DNA of 6,774 nt. Source: Curvibacter sp. Lineage in GTDB: Bacteria > Pseudomonadota > Gammaproteobacteria > Burkholderiales > Burkholderiaceae_C. Both the position numbers and the translations under genes were made by a program. Below, piece after piece: positions 1 through 6,374 of this stretch. The notes beneath the pieces were generated by a model that saw nothing but the letters and a program-made list of their open reading frames with translations, was not told the DNA's origin and made no database searches. The stretch spans positions 1 to 6,774 of the forward strand of contig DNQP01000230.1 of assembly GCA_003500955.1 (NCBI GenBank), written 5' to 3'. Positions within the stretch are counted from its first letter, which is position 1; every line of letters begins with the position of its first letter.

Positions 1-7
1 TCTCGCG

Positions 8-83
8 TTCTCTCTCTCTCTCTCTTTCTCCCTCCCTCTCTCCCTCTCTTCCTCTCTCCCTCTCTTCCTCTCTTCCTCTCTTT
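8..83. repeat. 76-base pyrimidine tract with CT repeats
   Basis: Every base from 8 to 83 on the plus strand is C or T. The tract starts with a (TC)8 run at 9-24. It later holds a perfect 16-base tandem repeat (41-56 and 57-72, unit TCCCTCTCTTCCTCTC), and its 8-base half TTCCTCTC recurs at 49-56, 65-72 and 73-80. It lies downstream of the kinase gene on the minus strand, where it would be transcribed as an all-purine GA tract. Such a tract is strikingly unlike the balanced GC-rich sequence around it. Its role is unknown: it could be a slippage-prone repeat, a triplex-forming element or the leader of a gene beyond the left edge. Confidence 0.9.
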
Positions 84-109
84 GGCCAGAGGTTGGGTAG
101 GCCAGCTTT

Positions 110-158
110 GCCGGGTTTCGCCCCGGCGGCAGGGTTGGGCCGGGATGTGCGCCCGGCC
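110..158 (-). terminator. Paired GC hairpins after the kinase gene, possible terminator
   Basis: Two perfect inverted repeats lie 43 to 91 bases past the kinase stop codon. The first in transcription order has a 7-base stem (GGCCGGG at 138-144 with CCCGGCC at 152-158) and a 7-base loop. The second has a 6-base stem (GCCGGG at 110-115 with CCCGGC at 122-127) and a 6-base loop, which on the minus strand reads GCGAAA. Neither is followed by a T run on the minus strand, so this is not a classical intrinsic terminator. It could still end or protect the transcript, but hairpins of this size also arise by chance in GC-rich DNA. Confidence 0.35.
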
Positions 159-200
159 GCCGGAGCGACACCCGGCCATGCCACGAAACCAAAACCAGCA

Positions 201-2690
201 TCAAGACGACTGCCGAAACGCCATCACCGCCTGATTCCGCAACGTCCGCAACAGCGCCAGCTCTTTTTCCCCCAGCTGCAACTCCCCCGGCTCCCCCTTG
301 TCCGCATAGATCAAACCGAAGGGCGAGCCCTTGAGCATCAGTGGCAGCAGCAGGAAGGTGGGGGCATGCACGCTCTGCCGGTACCAGTCGGGCAGACGGC
401 TGGCCACGCGTTCCTCGCTGGCGTCGGCAATCATGGTGTCCGAGCCCTTGGCGCAGACGGCCGAGAAGAGGTCGGTGCTCGCAGGGTGCAGGGGGATGCG
501 GAAGCTTTTGACGACGCGTTCCACGCCGGTGCCCAGGCCGAAGCGGCCGGTCAGCGCATCCTGCTTGGGGTCGCGCATGCAGAAGACGATCTGGCGGAAC
601 TGCATGGCGCGGAACATGGTCTCCAGGATCATGCGCAGGATGTCCGGCAGCTTGAAGTCCTCGACCATGGCGTTGGTGATGTCCTGGATGCCCGCGGCCA
701 GCATCTCGGCCACATGCTGCGACTGGCGCGCCAGCGCGGCCACCTGCTCGGGCGTCACGGGCTGGGTCGCGTGCAGCTCGAAGAAACCCACGGAATCGTG
801 GAAACCGTCGTCTGACACCACCTCGTGCAGCGTCACGGTGCGCGGCCCGCCGGACAGCGGCGTGCTCTGCAGCAGACGCGCCGCCGGCGATTCGGGCGCC
901 ACCTTGAAATCGATGGCCCGCGCCAGCTCGGCCAGCTTGTCGCGTGCGCGCTGGGTGGCGGTCTCCACACCCTTGCTGTCCAACCCGAGGCTGCGCGCAT
1001 AGCGCTGGCCCGTCTGCGCGACCTTGGTCAAGGCCAGGCCGGGTTCGTGGTGCAGCAGGGCATCGGCCATCTCGTTGGCGGCCAGGGCGATCCAGCGCAG
1101 GCGCTCACCGACCTCCTTCGGTGGTGTGGACGGTGGCGGCCCTTCGGGCTTGCGCATGCAATGGCGGATGCTGTCGGGCAGGTTCCAGGCCTTGCTGATG
1201 CCCACGCCCAGCTGCTCGTAGCTGATGCCCAGCACGGTGATGGTGGCGCTGATCTCGGGCAGCGGCTCCTTGCCGCCCATGAGGGCGCGGATCGCGCGCG
1301 CTTCCTCGGGGAAGTAGTACTCGGTCAGCAGGCGGCCCAGGTTCTGGAACATGGCGCCGAGGAAGGCTTCTTCGCTTTCCTCGCTGCGCGGCGGGCTGAG
1401 TTCGGCCGCGATGGCGCCCGCCATCAGCGAGCGCAGGAACTCTTCCTTGAGCAGGCTGGCGTGCGCCTTGTCCTGCATGTGCTCCAGCAGCACCAGGCTC
1501 AGCGCCATGGTGCGGATGCCATTGAAGCCCACCAGGGTCACCGCGCGCGAGACCGTGCTGATCGGTCCACCGCGCGTGTACTGCGGCGTGTTCACGAGGC
1601 GCAGCAGCTTGTTGGTCAGCGCCACGTCCTTGAGGATCTCGTTGGTCAGGCTGGCCACGCTTTCGCGGTCCGAACTGGAGATGCTCTGGATGCGCACGAT
1701 GGAACCCGACATGGCCGGGAAATCGCTCTTGTGCCGCATGCGCCGCAGCAGGAAATCCACCGTGCCGCTGCGTGCCTCGTCCCCGGCCAGCGGCGCCGTG
1801 ACGGGGCGCAGCCACTTGCGCAACTCATCGCGGAAGACCTGGGCTGAAGGGTGGCGCTCGCGCGGATCGCGTGCCAGACCGCGCAGCAGGATGGCGCGCA
1901 GCGCATCGTCCACCTCGCTGCCCAGATCGGCCGGCAGCTTCAGGTCTTCGATCGCCGCGCGTTGCATGGCGCGCCAGGGATCGCGTTCGTCGATCAGGCG
2001 GTGGCCGCAGAGCAGCTCGGTCAGCACGATGGCGGCCGAGAAGATGTCCATGGCCGCCGTCGGCGGTGCGCCCGTGGCCGCCTCGGGCGACATGTAGCCG
2101 GGCGTGCCACCGCTCGGGCTGGCGCCGGCGGTCGTGGCGCTGGCGACTTCGCTGTCCTGCACGCGCTCGGCAATGCCGAAATCCATCACGCGGGCGCGGC
2201 CTCCGGCGTCGACCAGCACATTGGAAGGTTTGAGGTCGCGGTGCACGATGCCCGCCGCATGGGCCGCGGCCAGGGCCTCCAGCACATCGATCATCAGGCC
2301 CACGGCCTCCTGCGGCGCCAGCGCGCCGCGCAGGCGCAGGATCTCGGCCAGGGTCTGGCCAGGCACGTATTCGAAGACCAGGTAAGGCTGGCCCTCGTGC
2401 ACATCGGCTTCGAAGACCGGGATCACATTGGGGTGGGTCAGGCGGCTGACGCTGCGCGCCTCGCGCAGCCAGTGGGCCACCTGGGCGGCGTCGGTGCCGG
2501 GCTCGGCGTGCAGCAGCTTGATGGCCACCTCACGCTCCAGGCGCGGGTCGAAGGCCAGCCAGACCGTGGCCTGGCCACCCTGTCCGACCCGGCGACGCAG
2601 CTGGAAGCGCCCGATGGTCTCCCCCACCTGGGGCTCGGGCAGCGCCGGACCCGGGCGCCTCGGGTTCGGGAAGGTGGGCAAGGGCAACAT
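201..2690 (-). CDS. Ser/Thr protein kinase - HDOD - GAF signalling protein
   Basis: This 829-residue protein is predicted to be cytoplasmic; no membrane segment or signal peptide is visible. A proline-rich leader (1-25) precedes a protein kinase domain at about 26-295 with all catalytic residues: glycine loop GQGGQATV (36-43), Lys58 in VAIK, Glu77, HRDLKPSN (Asp152, Asn157), DFG (Asp170) and the SPE equivalent of APE (Glu203). The activation segment 180-196 is rich in Ser and Thr, so autophosphorylation is plausible. An HDOD domain follows (about 309-600). Its HD-type metal ligands are replaced (QNLG where HDxG would be), so it should bind or regulate rather than hydrolyse. Residues about 670-825 look like a GAF domain that could sense a small ligand. 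The inferred role is phosphorylation output controlled by HDOD/GAF sensing; substrates and ligand are unknown. No PP2C phosphatase lies nearby. The ATG at 2690 has only a weak CAGG ribosome-binding site 7 bases upstream, but no better start precedes the kinase domain. Confidence 0.9.
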   Translation of the reverse strand: MLPLPTFPNPRRPGPALPEPQVGETIGRFQLRRRVGQGGQATVWLAFDPRLEREVAIKLLHAEPGTDAAQVAHWLREARSVSRLTHPNVIPVFEADVHEGQPYLVFEYVPGQTLAEILRLRGALAPQEAVGLMIDVLEALAAAHAAGIVHRDLKPSNVLVDAGGRARVMDFGIAERVQDSEVASATTAGASPSGGTPGYMSPEAATGAPPTAAMDIFSAAIVLTELLCGHRLIDERDPWRAMQRAAIEDLKLPADLGSEVDDALRAILLRGLARDPRERHPSAQVFRDELRKWLRPVTAPLAGDEARSGTVDFLLRRMRHKSDFPAMSGSIVRIQSISSSDRESVASLTNEILKDVALTNKLLRLVNTPQYTRGGPISTVSRAVTLVGFNGIRTMALSLVLLEHMQDKAHASLLKEEFLRSLMAGAIAAELSPPRSEESEEAFLGAMFQNLGRLLTEYYFPEEARAIRALMGGKEPLPEISATITVLGISYEQLGVGISKAWNLPDSIRHCMRKPEGPPPSTPPKEVGERLRWIALAANEMADALLHHEPGLALTKVAQTGQRYARSLGLDSKGVETATQRARDKLAELARAIDFKVAPESPAARLLQSTPLSGGPRTVTLHEVVSDDGFHDSVGFFELHATQPVTPEQVAALARQSQHVAEMLAAGIQDITNAMVEDFKLPDILRMILETMFRAMQFRQIVFCMRDPKQDALTGRFGLGTGVERVVKSFRIPLHPASTDLFSAVCAKGSDTMIADASEERVASRLPDWYRQSVHAPTFLLLPLMLKGSPFGLIYADKGEPGELQLGEKELALLRTLRNQAVMAFRQSS

Positions 2691-2735
2691 GATGTGGCCT
2701 GTCTCGTAAAGATCTTCTACAGACCTCCCGACGCC

Positions 2736-2763
2736 AGTGTAGGCTCGTCAGGGCGCCGCGCAA
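2736..2763 (-). promoter_or_regulatory. Possible sigma-70 promoter of the kinase gene
   Basis: Read on the minus strand, TTGCGC (2763-2758) and TACACT (2741-2736) are separated by 16 bases. Each matches the consensus -35 and -10 hexamers at four of six positions. The predicted transcript would have a leader of about 40 bases before the ATG at 2690. The match is modest and was found by eye, so the call is tentative. The overlapping inverted repeat at 2739-2776 would lie over this promoter. Confidence 0.3.
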
Positions 2764-2776
2764 GCCCCGGGCCTAC
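2739..2776. repeat. Inverted repeat between the SIMPL and kinase genes
   Basis: GTAGGC (2739-2744) pairs with GCCTAC (2771-2776). The pairing continues imperfectly inward through 2746-2747 with 2768-2769, then GGGC (2751-2754) with GCCC (2764-2767), leaving a 9-base loop. On the minus strand it sits 26 bases beyond the SIMPL stop codon, so it could end that transcript, but no T run follows. It also covers the candidate kinase promoter, so an operator role is equally possible. Confidence 0.35.
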
Positions 2777-2792
2777 CCTAGTTCAATGCATG

Positions 2793-2808
2793 CTTACTTG
2801 CTTACTTG
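2793..2808. repeat. 8-base tandem duplication at the SIMPL stop codon
   Basis: CTTACTTG occurs twice in direct succession (2793-2800 and 2801-2808). On the minus strand the first-read copy supplies the final Lys codon and the TAA stop of the SIMPL gene, and the second copy follows it directly. It looks like a small slippage duplication. Loss or gain of a unit would leave the protein end unchanged. Confidence 0.7.
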
Positions 2809-3524
2809 AGCTGCACCGCGCCGCTCACGGTGACCTGCACCTGCGCCTGGCCGGCTTCCACGGGCAGCGGGGCATCGGCCGAGATGCCGGCCTTGGCTTC
2901 CATGGCCATGAAGCGCGGACGGATCTGTGCCCCCTGGTCCTGGCTGTTGATGTGGATCTCGCGCAGGCTGTAGGAGCCGAAGCCGAAGCTGCGCGCGATC
3001 TCGCCGGCCCGGGCGCGGAAGCGCTCGATGGCCAGCGCCTGGGCCTGCTGCTCCAGCTTCTCGCGTTGCTCGCGGCTCAGGCCGAAGGCCGTCTGCGCCA
3101 CGGTCATGCCCTGGATGCGGCCGGACAGCGCGGCGATGCGATCGAGCTCGGTGCCCGAGAGGACAAGTTCAGCCGTGCCCTGCCAGGTGCTGATGCGCCC
3201 GTCGCGGTTGCTGCGCGGGTAGAGGCTAAACGCGCCGCTGCGCACCTCCAGCCCGCCCGGCTGGGCCTGGGGCCGGGCTTCGGCCAGGGCGGCGTCGAGC
3301 ACGGCCTTGAGCTGCTGCTGGACCACGGCCGGGTCGCTGCCCTCGCGGGTGGCACGCAGCGTCACGCTGAGCTGGTCCTGGCGTGCTTCCAGCGTGGCGG
3401 TGGCAGAGAACTGCACCACGTCGCGCGGGATCGGCCCCAGCTGCGCACGGGCGGCGGGCAGGGCGGCCAGGCTCAGGCCAGCGGCCAGCAGCAGGGGGCG
3501 ACACAGGGCGGGAAGGGCTTGCAT
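2802..3524 (-). CDS. Periplasmic SIMPL domain (DUF541, YggE-like) protein
   Basis: This is a 240-residue exported protein of the SIMPL/DUF541 family, which includes E. coli YggE and Brucella BP26; family members are linked to oxidative and envelope stress, but their molecular activity is unclear. Residues 1-27 form a signal peptide with a hydrophobic core (LLLAAGLSLAALPA) and a likely signal peptidase I site ARA|Q at 27/28; the only early basic residue is Arg9. The mature part (about 35-238) starts with VVQFSATATLEARQDQLSVT and ends in a strand, VQVTVSGAVQLK, as is usual for the family, and the length matches YggE. The frame stays open 52 codons further upstream, but the ATG at 3524 is chosen because it alone combines a good ribosome-binding site with a signal peptide. 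The gene is divergent from ompR and could share its regulatory region. It may be co-transcribed with the kinase gene 111 bases downstream, though that gap holds its own candidate promoter. Confidence 0.88.
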   Translation of the reverse strand: MQALPALCRPLLLAAGLSLAALPAARAQLGPIPRDVVQFSATATLEARQDQLSVTLRATREGSDPAVVQQQLKAVLDAALAEARPQAQPGGLEVRSGAFSLYPRSNRDGRISTWQGTAELVLSGTELDRIAALSGRIQGMTVAQTAFGLSREQREKLEQQAQALAIERFRARAGEIARSFGFGSYSLREIHINSQDQGAQIRPRFMAMEAKAGISADAPLPVEAGQAQVQVTVSGAVQLK

Positions 3525-3685
3525 AAAGGGGACTCCTGAATCAAACGGGCATTCTTGCGACAGTGCACTTGCAGATCGCGTCGAGATTTGTAACAGTATG
3601 TCAAAGTCAGCCATGAGCCCCGCGGATGGCCTGTGGCGCCCGGCAGAATCAGCAGGTTGTAACAGCCCCTGGCAGAGCACACACC
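3525..3685. promoter_or_regulatory. Divergent control region with two TTGTAACAG boxes
   Basis: This 161-base gap separates the SIMPL gene (minus) from ompR (plus), so it should hold promoters for both. It contains two identical 9-base direct repeats, TTGTAACAG, at 3588-3596 and 3657-3665, spaced 69 bases start to start. The reverse complement contains GTTACA, which resembles the conserved half-site of E. coli OmpR boxes. The second copy ends 20 bases before the ompR start codon. On the minus strand a perfect TTGACA (3604-3599) adjoins the first box, but no good -10 hexamer follows at the right distance. Binding by OmpR, with autoregulation and shared control of the SIMPL gene, is an inference. 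Confidence 0.5.
3533..3537 (-). promoter_or_regulatory. Ribosome-binding site of the SIMPL gene
   Basis: AGGAG on the minus strand lies 8 bases before the ATG at 3524. It is the strongest Shine-Dalgarno match seen in the window, and it decides the start codon against the longer open frame that begins upstream. Confidence 0.75.
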
Positions 3686-4417
3686 ATGACGCCTCCCTCC
3701 AGCCGTGCCGACAAGATCCTCATCGTTGACGACGACGCGCGCATCCGCGACCTGCTGCGCCGCTACCTCACCCAGGAGGGCTTCGAGGTCTTCCAGGCCG
3801 AGGACGGCAAGTCCCTCACGCGCATCCTGCTGCGCGAGACCGTGGACCTCATCGTGCTGGACCTGATGATGCCCGGCGAGGACGGCCTGTCGATCTGCCG
3901 CCGCCTGCGTGCGGCCAATGACAAGACGCCGATCATCATGCTGACCGCCAAGGTCGAGGACGTGGACCGCATCGTCGGCCTCGAGGTTGGCGCCGACGAC
4001 TACCTGGGCAAACCCTTCAACCCGCGCGAGCTGCTGGCGCGCATCAACGCTGTGCTGCGCCGCCGCCCCGCGCCCGAGGCGCCGGGCGCACCGTCGAGCG
4101 ACCAGGAGGTGGTGAGCTTCGGCCCCTACACCTTCGACATGGGCGCGCGCACCCTGCGCAAGGACGGCGAGGAGCTGCCGCTGACCACGGGTGAATTCGC
4201 CATGCTCAAGGCCCTGGTGCGCCATCCGCGCCAGCCCATGTCGCGCGAGAAGCTCGCGCAGCAGGCGCGCGGCCGCGAGTTCGAGCCTTTCGACCGCAGC
4301 CTGGATGTGCAGGTTTCGCGCCTGCGCAAGCTGATCGAGGTCGACCCCGCCGTGCCCCGCTACATCCAGACGGTCTGGGGTGTGGGCTATGTCTTTGTTC
4401 CGGACGGTGCAGGTTGA
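3686..4417 (+). CDS. ompR: OmpR-type response regulator
   Basis: This 243-residue DNA-binding response regulator is the cytoplasmic partner of the downstream histidine kinase. The receiver domain (about 9-122) shows the acidic cluster Asp15-Asp17, phosphoacceptor Asp59 (VLDLMMPGEDG), switch Thr87 and conserved Lys109. The C-terminal winged-helix domain (about 138-240) has hallmark OmpR stretches: LTTGEFAMLKALVRHPRQP, ARGREFEPFDRSLDVQVSRL and the ending YIQTVWGVGYVFVPDG. These near-identities to E. coli OmpR distinguish it from other family members; the Bordetella counterpart is called RisA. Residue 90 is Val where E. coli OmpR has Gly (TAKGE), a possible single-base change. The open frame extends 20 codons upstream, but the ATG at 3686 begins the usual short leader MTPPSSRADKILIVDDD. 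Its Shine-Dalgarno is weak. It overlaps envZ by four bases, implying coupled translation. A TTGTAACAG box just upstream suggests autoregulation. Confidence 0.95.
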   Translation: MTPPSSRADKILIVDDDARIRDLLRRYLTQEGFEVFQAEDGKSLTRILLRETVDLIVLDLMMPGEDGLSICRRLRAANDKTPIIMLTAKVEDVDRIVGLEVGADDYLGKPFNPRELLARINAVLRRRPAPEAPGAPSSDQEVVSFGPYTFDMGARTLRKDGEELPLTTGEFAMLKALVRHPRQPMSREKLAQQARGREFEPFDRSLDVQVSRLRKLIEVDPAVPRYIQTVWGVGYVFVPDGAG

Positions 4418-5889
4418 TCTTTTCGTCCGCACGCCGCAAGTCCAGCCCGCTGCCTGACCCCGCGCGCTGGCAGCCCCGGCTGACCGAAAGCCAGAATGGC
4501 GGCAGCACCCACGGCGGCGGGCCGGTGGAGACCACGCCGGCCGACCTCGAGGGCGAACTCCAGGAACAGCCCGGCCTCAGCCTCTTCTGGCGCACCTTCT
4601 TCCTGCTGGCCCTGCTGCTTTTCGGCAGCATCCTGGCCTGGCTGCAGACCTTGCGGGCGCTGGAGTTTGAGCCGCGCGCCATCCAGACAGCGCAGCAGAT
4701 CGCCTCGCTCGTCAACCTCAGCCGTGCCGCGCTCGTGCACTCGGACGCCATCCAGCGCGTCTCGCTGATCAAGACCATGACCGAGAAGGAGGGCGTGCGG
4801 GTGCTGCCGCGCGAACCCGGCGACCGCTTCGAGCCCTACGAGAGCGACGGTCTGAGCCGGCGCGTGGTGCAGGAGCTCACGGCCCGCCTCGGCCCGGGCA
4901 CGGTGGTGGCCAGCAGCGTCAACGGCAAACCGGGCCTTTGGGTGGGCTTTCTGATCGAGCGCGACAGCTACTGGCTGCATACCGACCGCGCGCGCTTCAA
5001 CCAGACCGCCAGCAAGACCTGGCTGATCTGGCTGTCCACCGGGGTGCTGCTTTCGCTGGCGGGCGCAGCCATCATTGCGCGCCTGATCAACCGCCCGCTC
5101 AAGCAGCTGTCCTTCGCCGCCAGCCGCATCCGCGAAGGCGACTTCGCGGCCAGCCGCCTGAACGAACGCGTGCCCACCAACGAAATCCGGCAGGTCAACA
5201 TCGGCTTCAACCGCATGGCGCAGCGCCTGGCCAAGATCGAGCAGGACCGCGCCGTGATGCTGGCCGGCATCTCGCACGACCTGCGTACGCCGCTGGCGCG
5301 GCTGCGCCTGGAGACCGAGATGAGCGTCGCCGATCCCGACGCCCAGGCGCACATGGTGGCCGACCTGGAGCAGCTCGACGCCATCATCGACAAGTTCATG
5401 GACTACGCGCGGCCCGACCACGTCAAGCTCACGCGCGTCAACCTCAACGAGGTCATCCGCGCCAGCCTCTTTGCCTTCAAGGACCGCGGCGACATGCAGT
5501 TCAACCTGGAGCTGCAGGACGACGTCTGGGTCATGGCGGACGCGGTCGAACTGGGCCGCATCATCTCCAACCTCGTCGAGAACGCGCGGCGTTACGGCAA
5601 GACACCCGACACCAGCATCACCACCGTGGACATCAGCACGCGCGCGCGCGACCATTGGGTGCAGATCCGGGTGCGTGACCATGGCCCGGGCGTCAGCCCC
5701 GACCATCTGCCCAATCTGACCAAGCCTTTCTACCGCGGTGACGCCGCGCGCACCGCCGCCACGGGCGCCGGCCTGGGCCTGTCCATCGTGGACAAGACCG
5801 TGCGCCGCATGGGGGGCAAGTTCGGCATCGGCAACAGCAGCACCGGCGGCTTCACCACGCGCATCCAGCTGCAGCAGGCGCGCAGCTAG
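4414..5889 (+). CDS. envZ: EnvZ-type sensor histidine kinase
   Basis: This inner-membrane sensor kinase should phosphorylate and dephosphorylate OmpR. The 491 residues comprise a polar leader (1-56), membrane segment 1 (about 59-78), a periplasmic domain (about 79-202), membrane segment 2 (about 203-222), a HAMP linker (about 223-276), the dimerisation domain with phosphoacceptor His288 in [16 protein letters not shown], and a HATPase domain with N box (Asn386, Asn390), G1 box DHGPG (422-426) and G2 box TGAGLGL (450-456). All catalytic motifs are intact. The SHDLRTPL motif is typical of the EnvZ group; the Bordetella counterpart is RisS. The start is TTG at 4414, overlapping the ompR stop by four bases. 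A GTG at 4525 (residue 38) would remove most of the Pro/Ser/Gly-rich leader and give 454 residues, close to the 450 of E. coli EnvZ, so the start is uncertain. The gene ends in a CTAG shared with the convergent ispF. Confidence 0.94.
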   Translation: MIFSSARRKSSPLPDPARWQPRLTESQNGGSTHGGGPVETTPADLEGELQEQPGLSLFWRTFFLLALLLFGSILAWLQTLRALEFEPRAIQTAQQIASLVNLSRAALVHSDAIQRVSLIKTMTEKEGVRVLPREPGDRFEPYESDGLSRRVVQELTARLGPGTVVASSVNGKPGLWVGFLIERDSYWLHTDRARFNQTASKTWLIWLSTGVLLSLAGAAIIARLINRPLKQLSFAASRIREGDFAASRLNERVPTNEIRQVNIGFNRMAQRLAKIEQDRAVMLAGISHDLRTPLARLRLETEMSVADPDAQAHMVADLEQLDAIIDKFMDYARPDHVKLTRVNLNEVIRASLFAFKDRGDMQFNLELQDDVWVMADAVELGRIISNLVENARRYGKTPDTSITTVDISTRARDHWVQIRVRDHGPGVSPDHLPNLTKPFYRGDAARTAATGAGLGLSIVDKTVRRMGGKFGIGNSSTGGFTTRIQLQQARS

Positions 5890-6374
5890 GGGCTGTTCCA
5901 GCGCTGCAGCAGCACGATGGCGCGCGCCTCGATGCTCTTGCCTTCCCCCACAGGGCCCAGCTTCTCGGCCGTCTTGGCCTTCACGTTGACCTGATCCGCG
6001 GCCAGTCCCAGCAGGGCCGCGATGCGCTCGCGCATGGCTGGAATGTGCGGCGCCATCTTCGGCGCCTGGGCCACGATGGTGCTGTCCACATTGCCGATCT
6101 GCCAGCCCGCGGCACGCACCCTTGCCGCGGCCTCGGCCAACAGCAGGCCGGAATCCGCGCCTTTGAAGCGCACATCGGTGTCGGGGAAATGGCGGCCGAT
6201 GTCGCCCAGGCCCGCGGCACCGAAGAGCGCGTCGGTGAGGGCGTGCAACAGCGCATCGGCGTCCGAATGGCCGAGCAGGCCTTTTTCGTAAGGTATCGTC
6301 ACGCCGCCCAGGATGAGTTGGCGCCCCTCGACCAGCTGGTGCACATCCCAGCCTTCGCCCACACGGATGTTCAT
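5886..6374 (-). CDS. ispF: 2-C-methyl-D-erythritol 2,4-cyclodiphosphate synthase
   Basis: This cytoplasmic enzyme cyclises CDP-methylerythritol 2-phosphate to MEcDP, releasing CMP, in the MEP pathway to isopentenyl diphosphate. At 162 residues it matches the family (E. coli 159). Visible motifs are the metal ligands Asp10 and His12 (GWDVHQL), His44 in the HSDADALLH stretch (36-44), [10 protein letters not shown], and TAEKLG (135-140) with [12 protein letters not shown] near the C-terminus. The family works as a homotrimer with active sites between subunits. The ATG at 6374 overlaps the ispD stop as ATGA, so translation is probably coupled to ispD; a longer reading of the frame would run into ispD and is not credible. 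Its TAG stop (5888-5886) lies within the same four bases as the envZ stop, leaving no space for a separate terminator. Confidence 0.97.
   Translation of the reverse strand: MNIRVGEGWDVHQLVEGRQLILGGVTIPYEKGLLGHSDADALLHALTDALFGAAGLGDIGRHFPDTDVRFKGADSGLLLAEAAARVRAAGWQIGNVDSTIVAQAPKMAPHIPAMRERIAALLGLAADQVNVKAKTAEKLGPVGEGKSIEARAIVLLQRWNSP

Noticed and set aside
8..83. The pyrimidine tract as a CRISPR array
   Set aside because: The repeats are short and directly adjacent, with no unique spacers and no cas genes nearby.
1851..3539. 562-codon plus-strand open frame, and others of 340 and 240 codons at 825-1847 and 93-815
   Set aside because: They lie antisense to the kinase and SIMPL genes, which carry clear family motifs. 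Their translations are low-complexity, rich in Ala, Arg, Gln, Gly and His, with no recognisable domain, as expected from high third-position GC.
3599..3604. Perfect minus-strand TTGACA as the SIMPL promoter -35
   Set aside because: At a 16 to 18 base spacing the sequence is GC-rich (ACGCGA or similar), with no acceptable -10, so no full promoter is called.
3525..3680. N-terminal extension of the SIMPL gene to an upstream start at 3680
   Set aside because: It would put 52 non-conserved residues before a clear signal peptide and ignore the good AGGAG site before the ATG at 3524.
4387..5706. 439-codon minus-strand open frame antisense to envZ
   Set aside because: The composition is that of a shadow frame (His, Asp, Val, Gln rich) with no known motif, while the plus strand encodes an intact sensor kinase.
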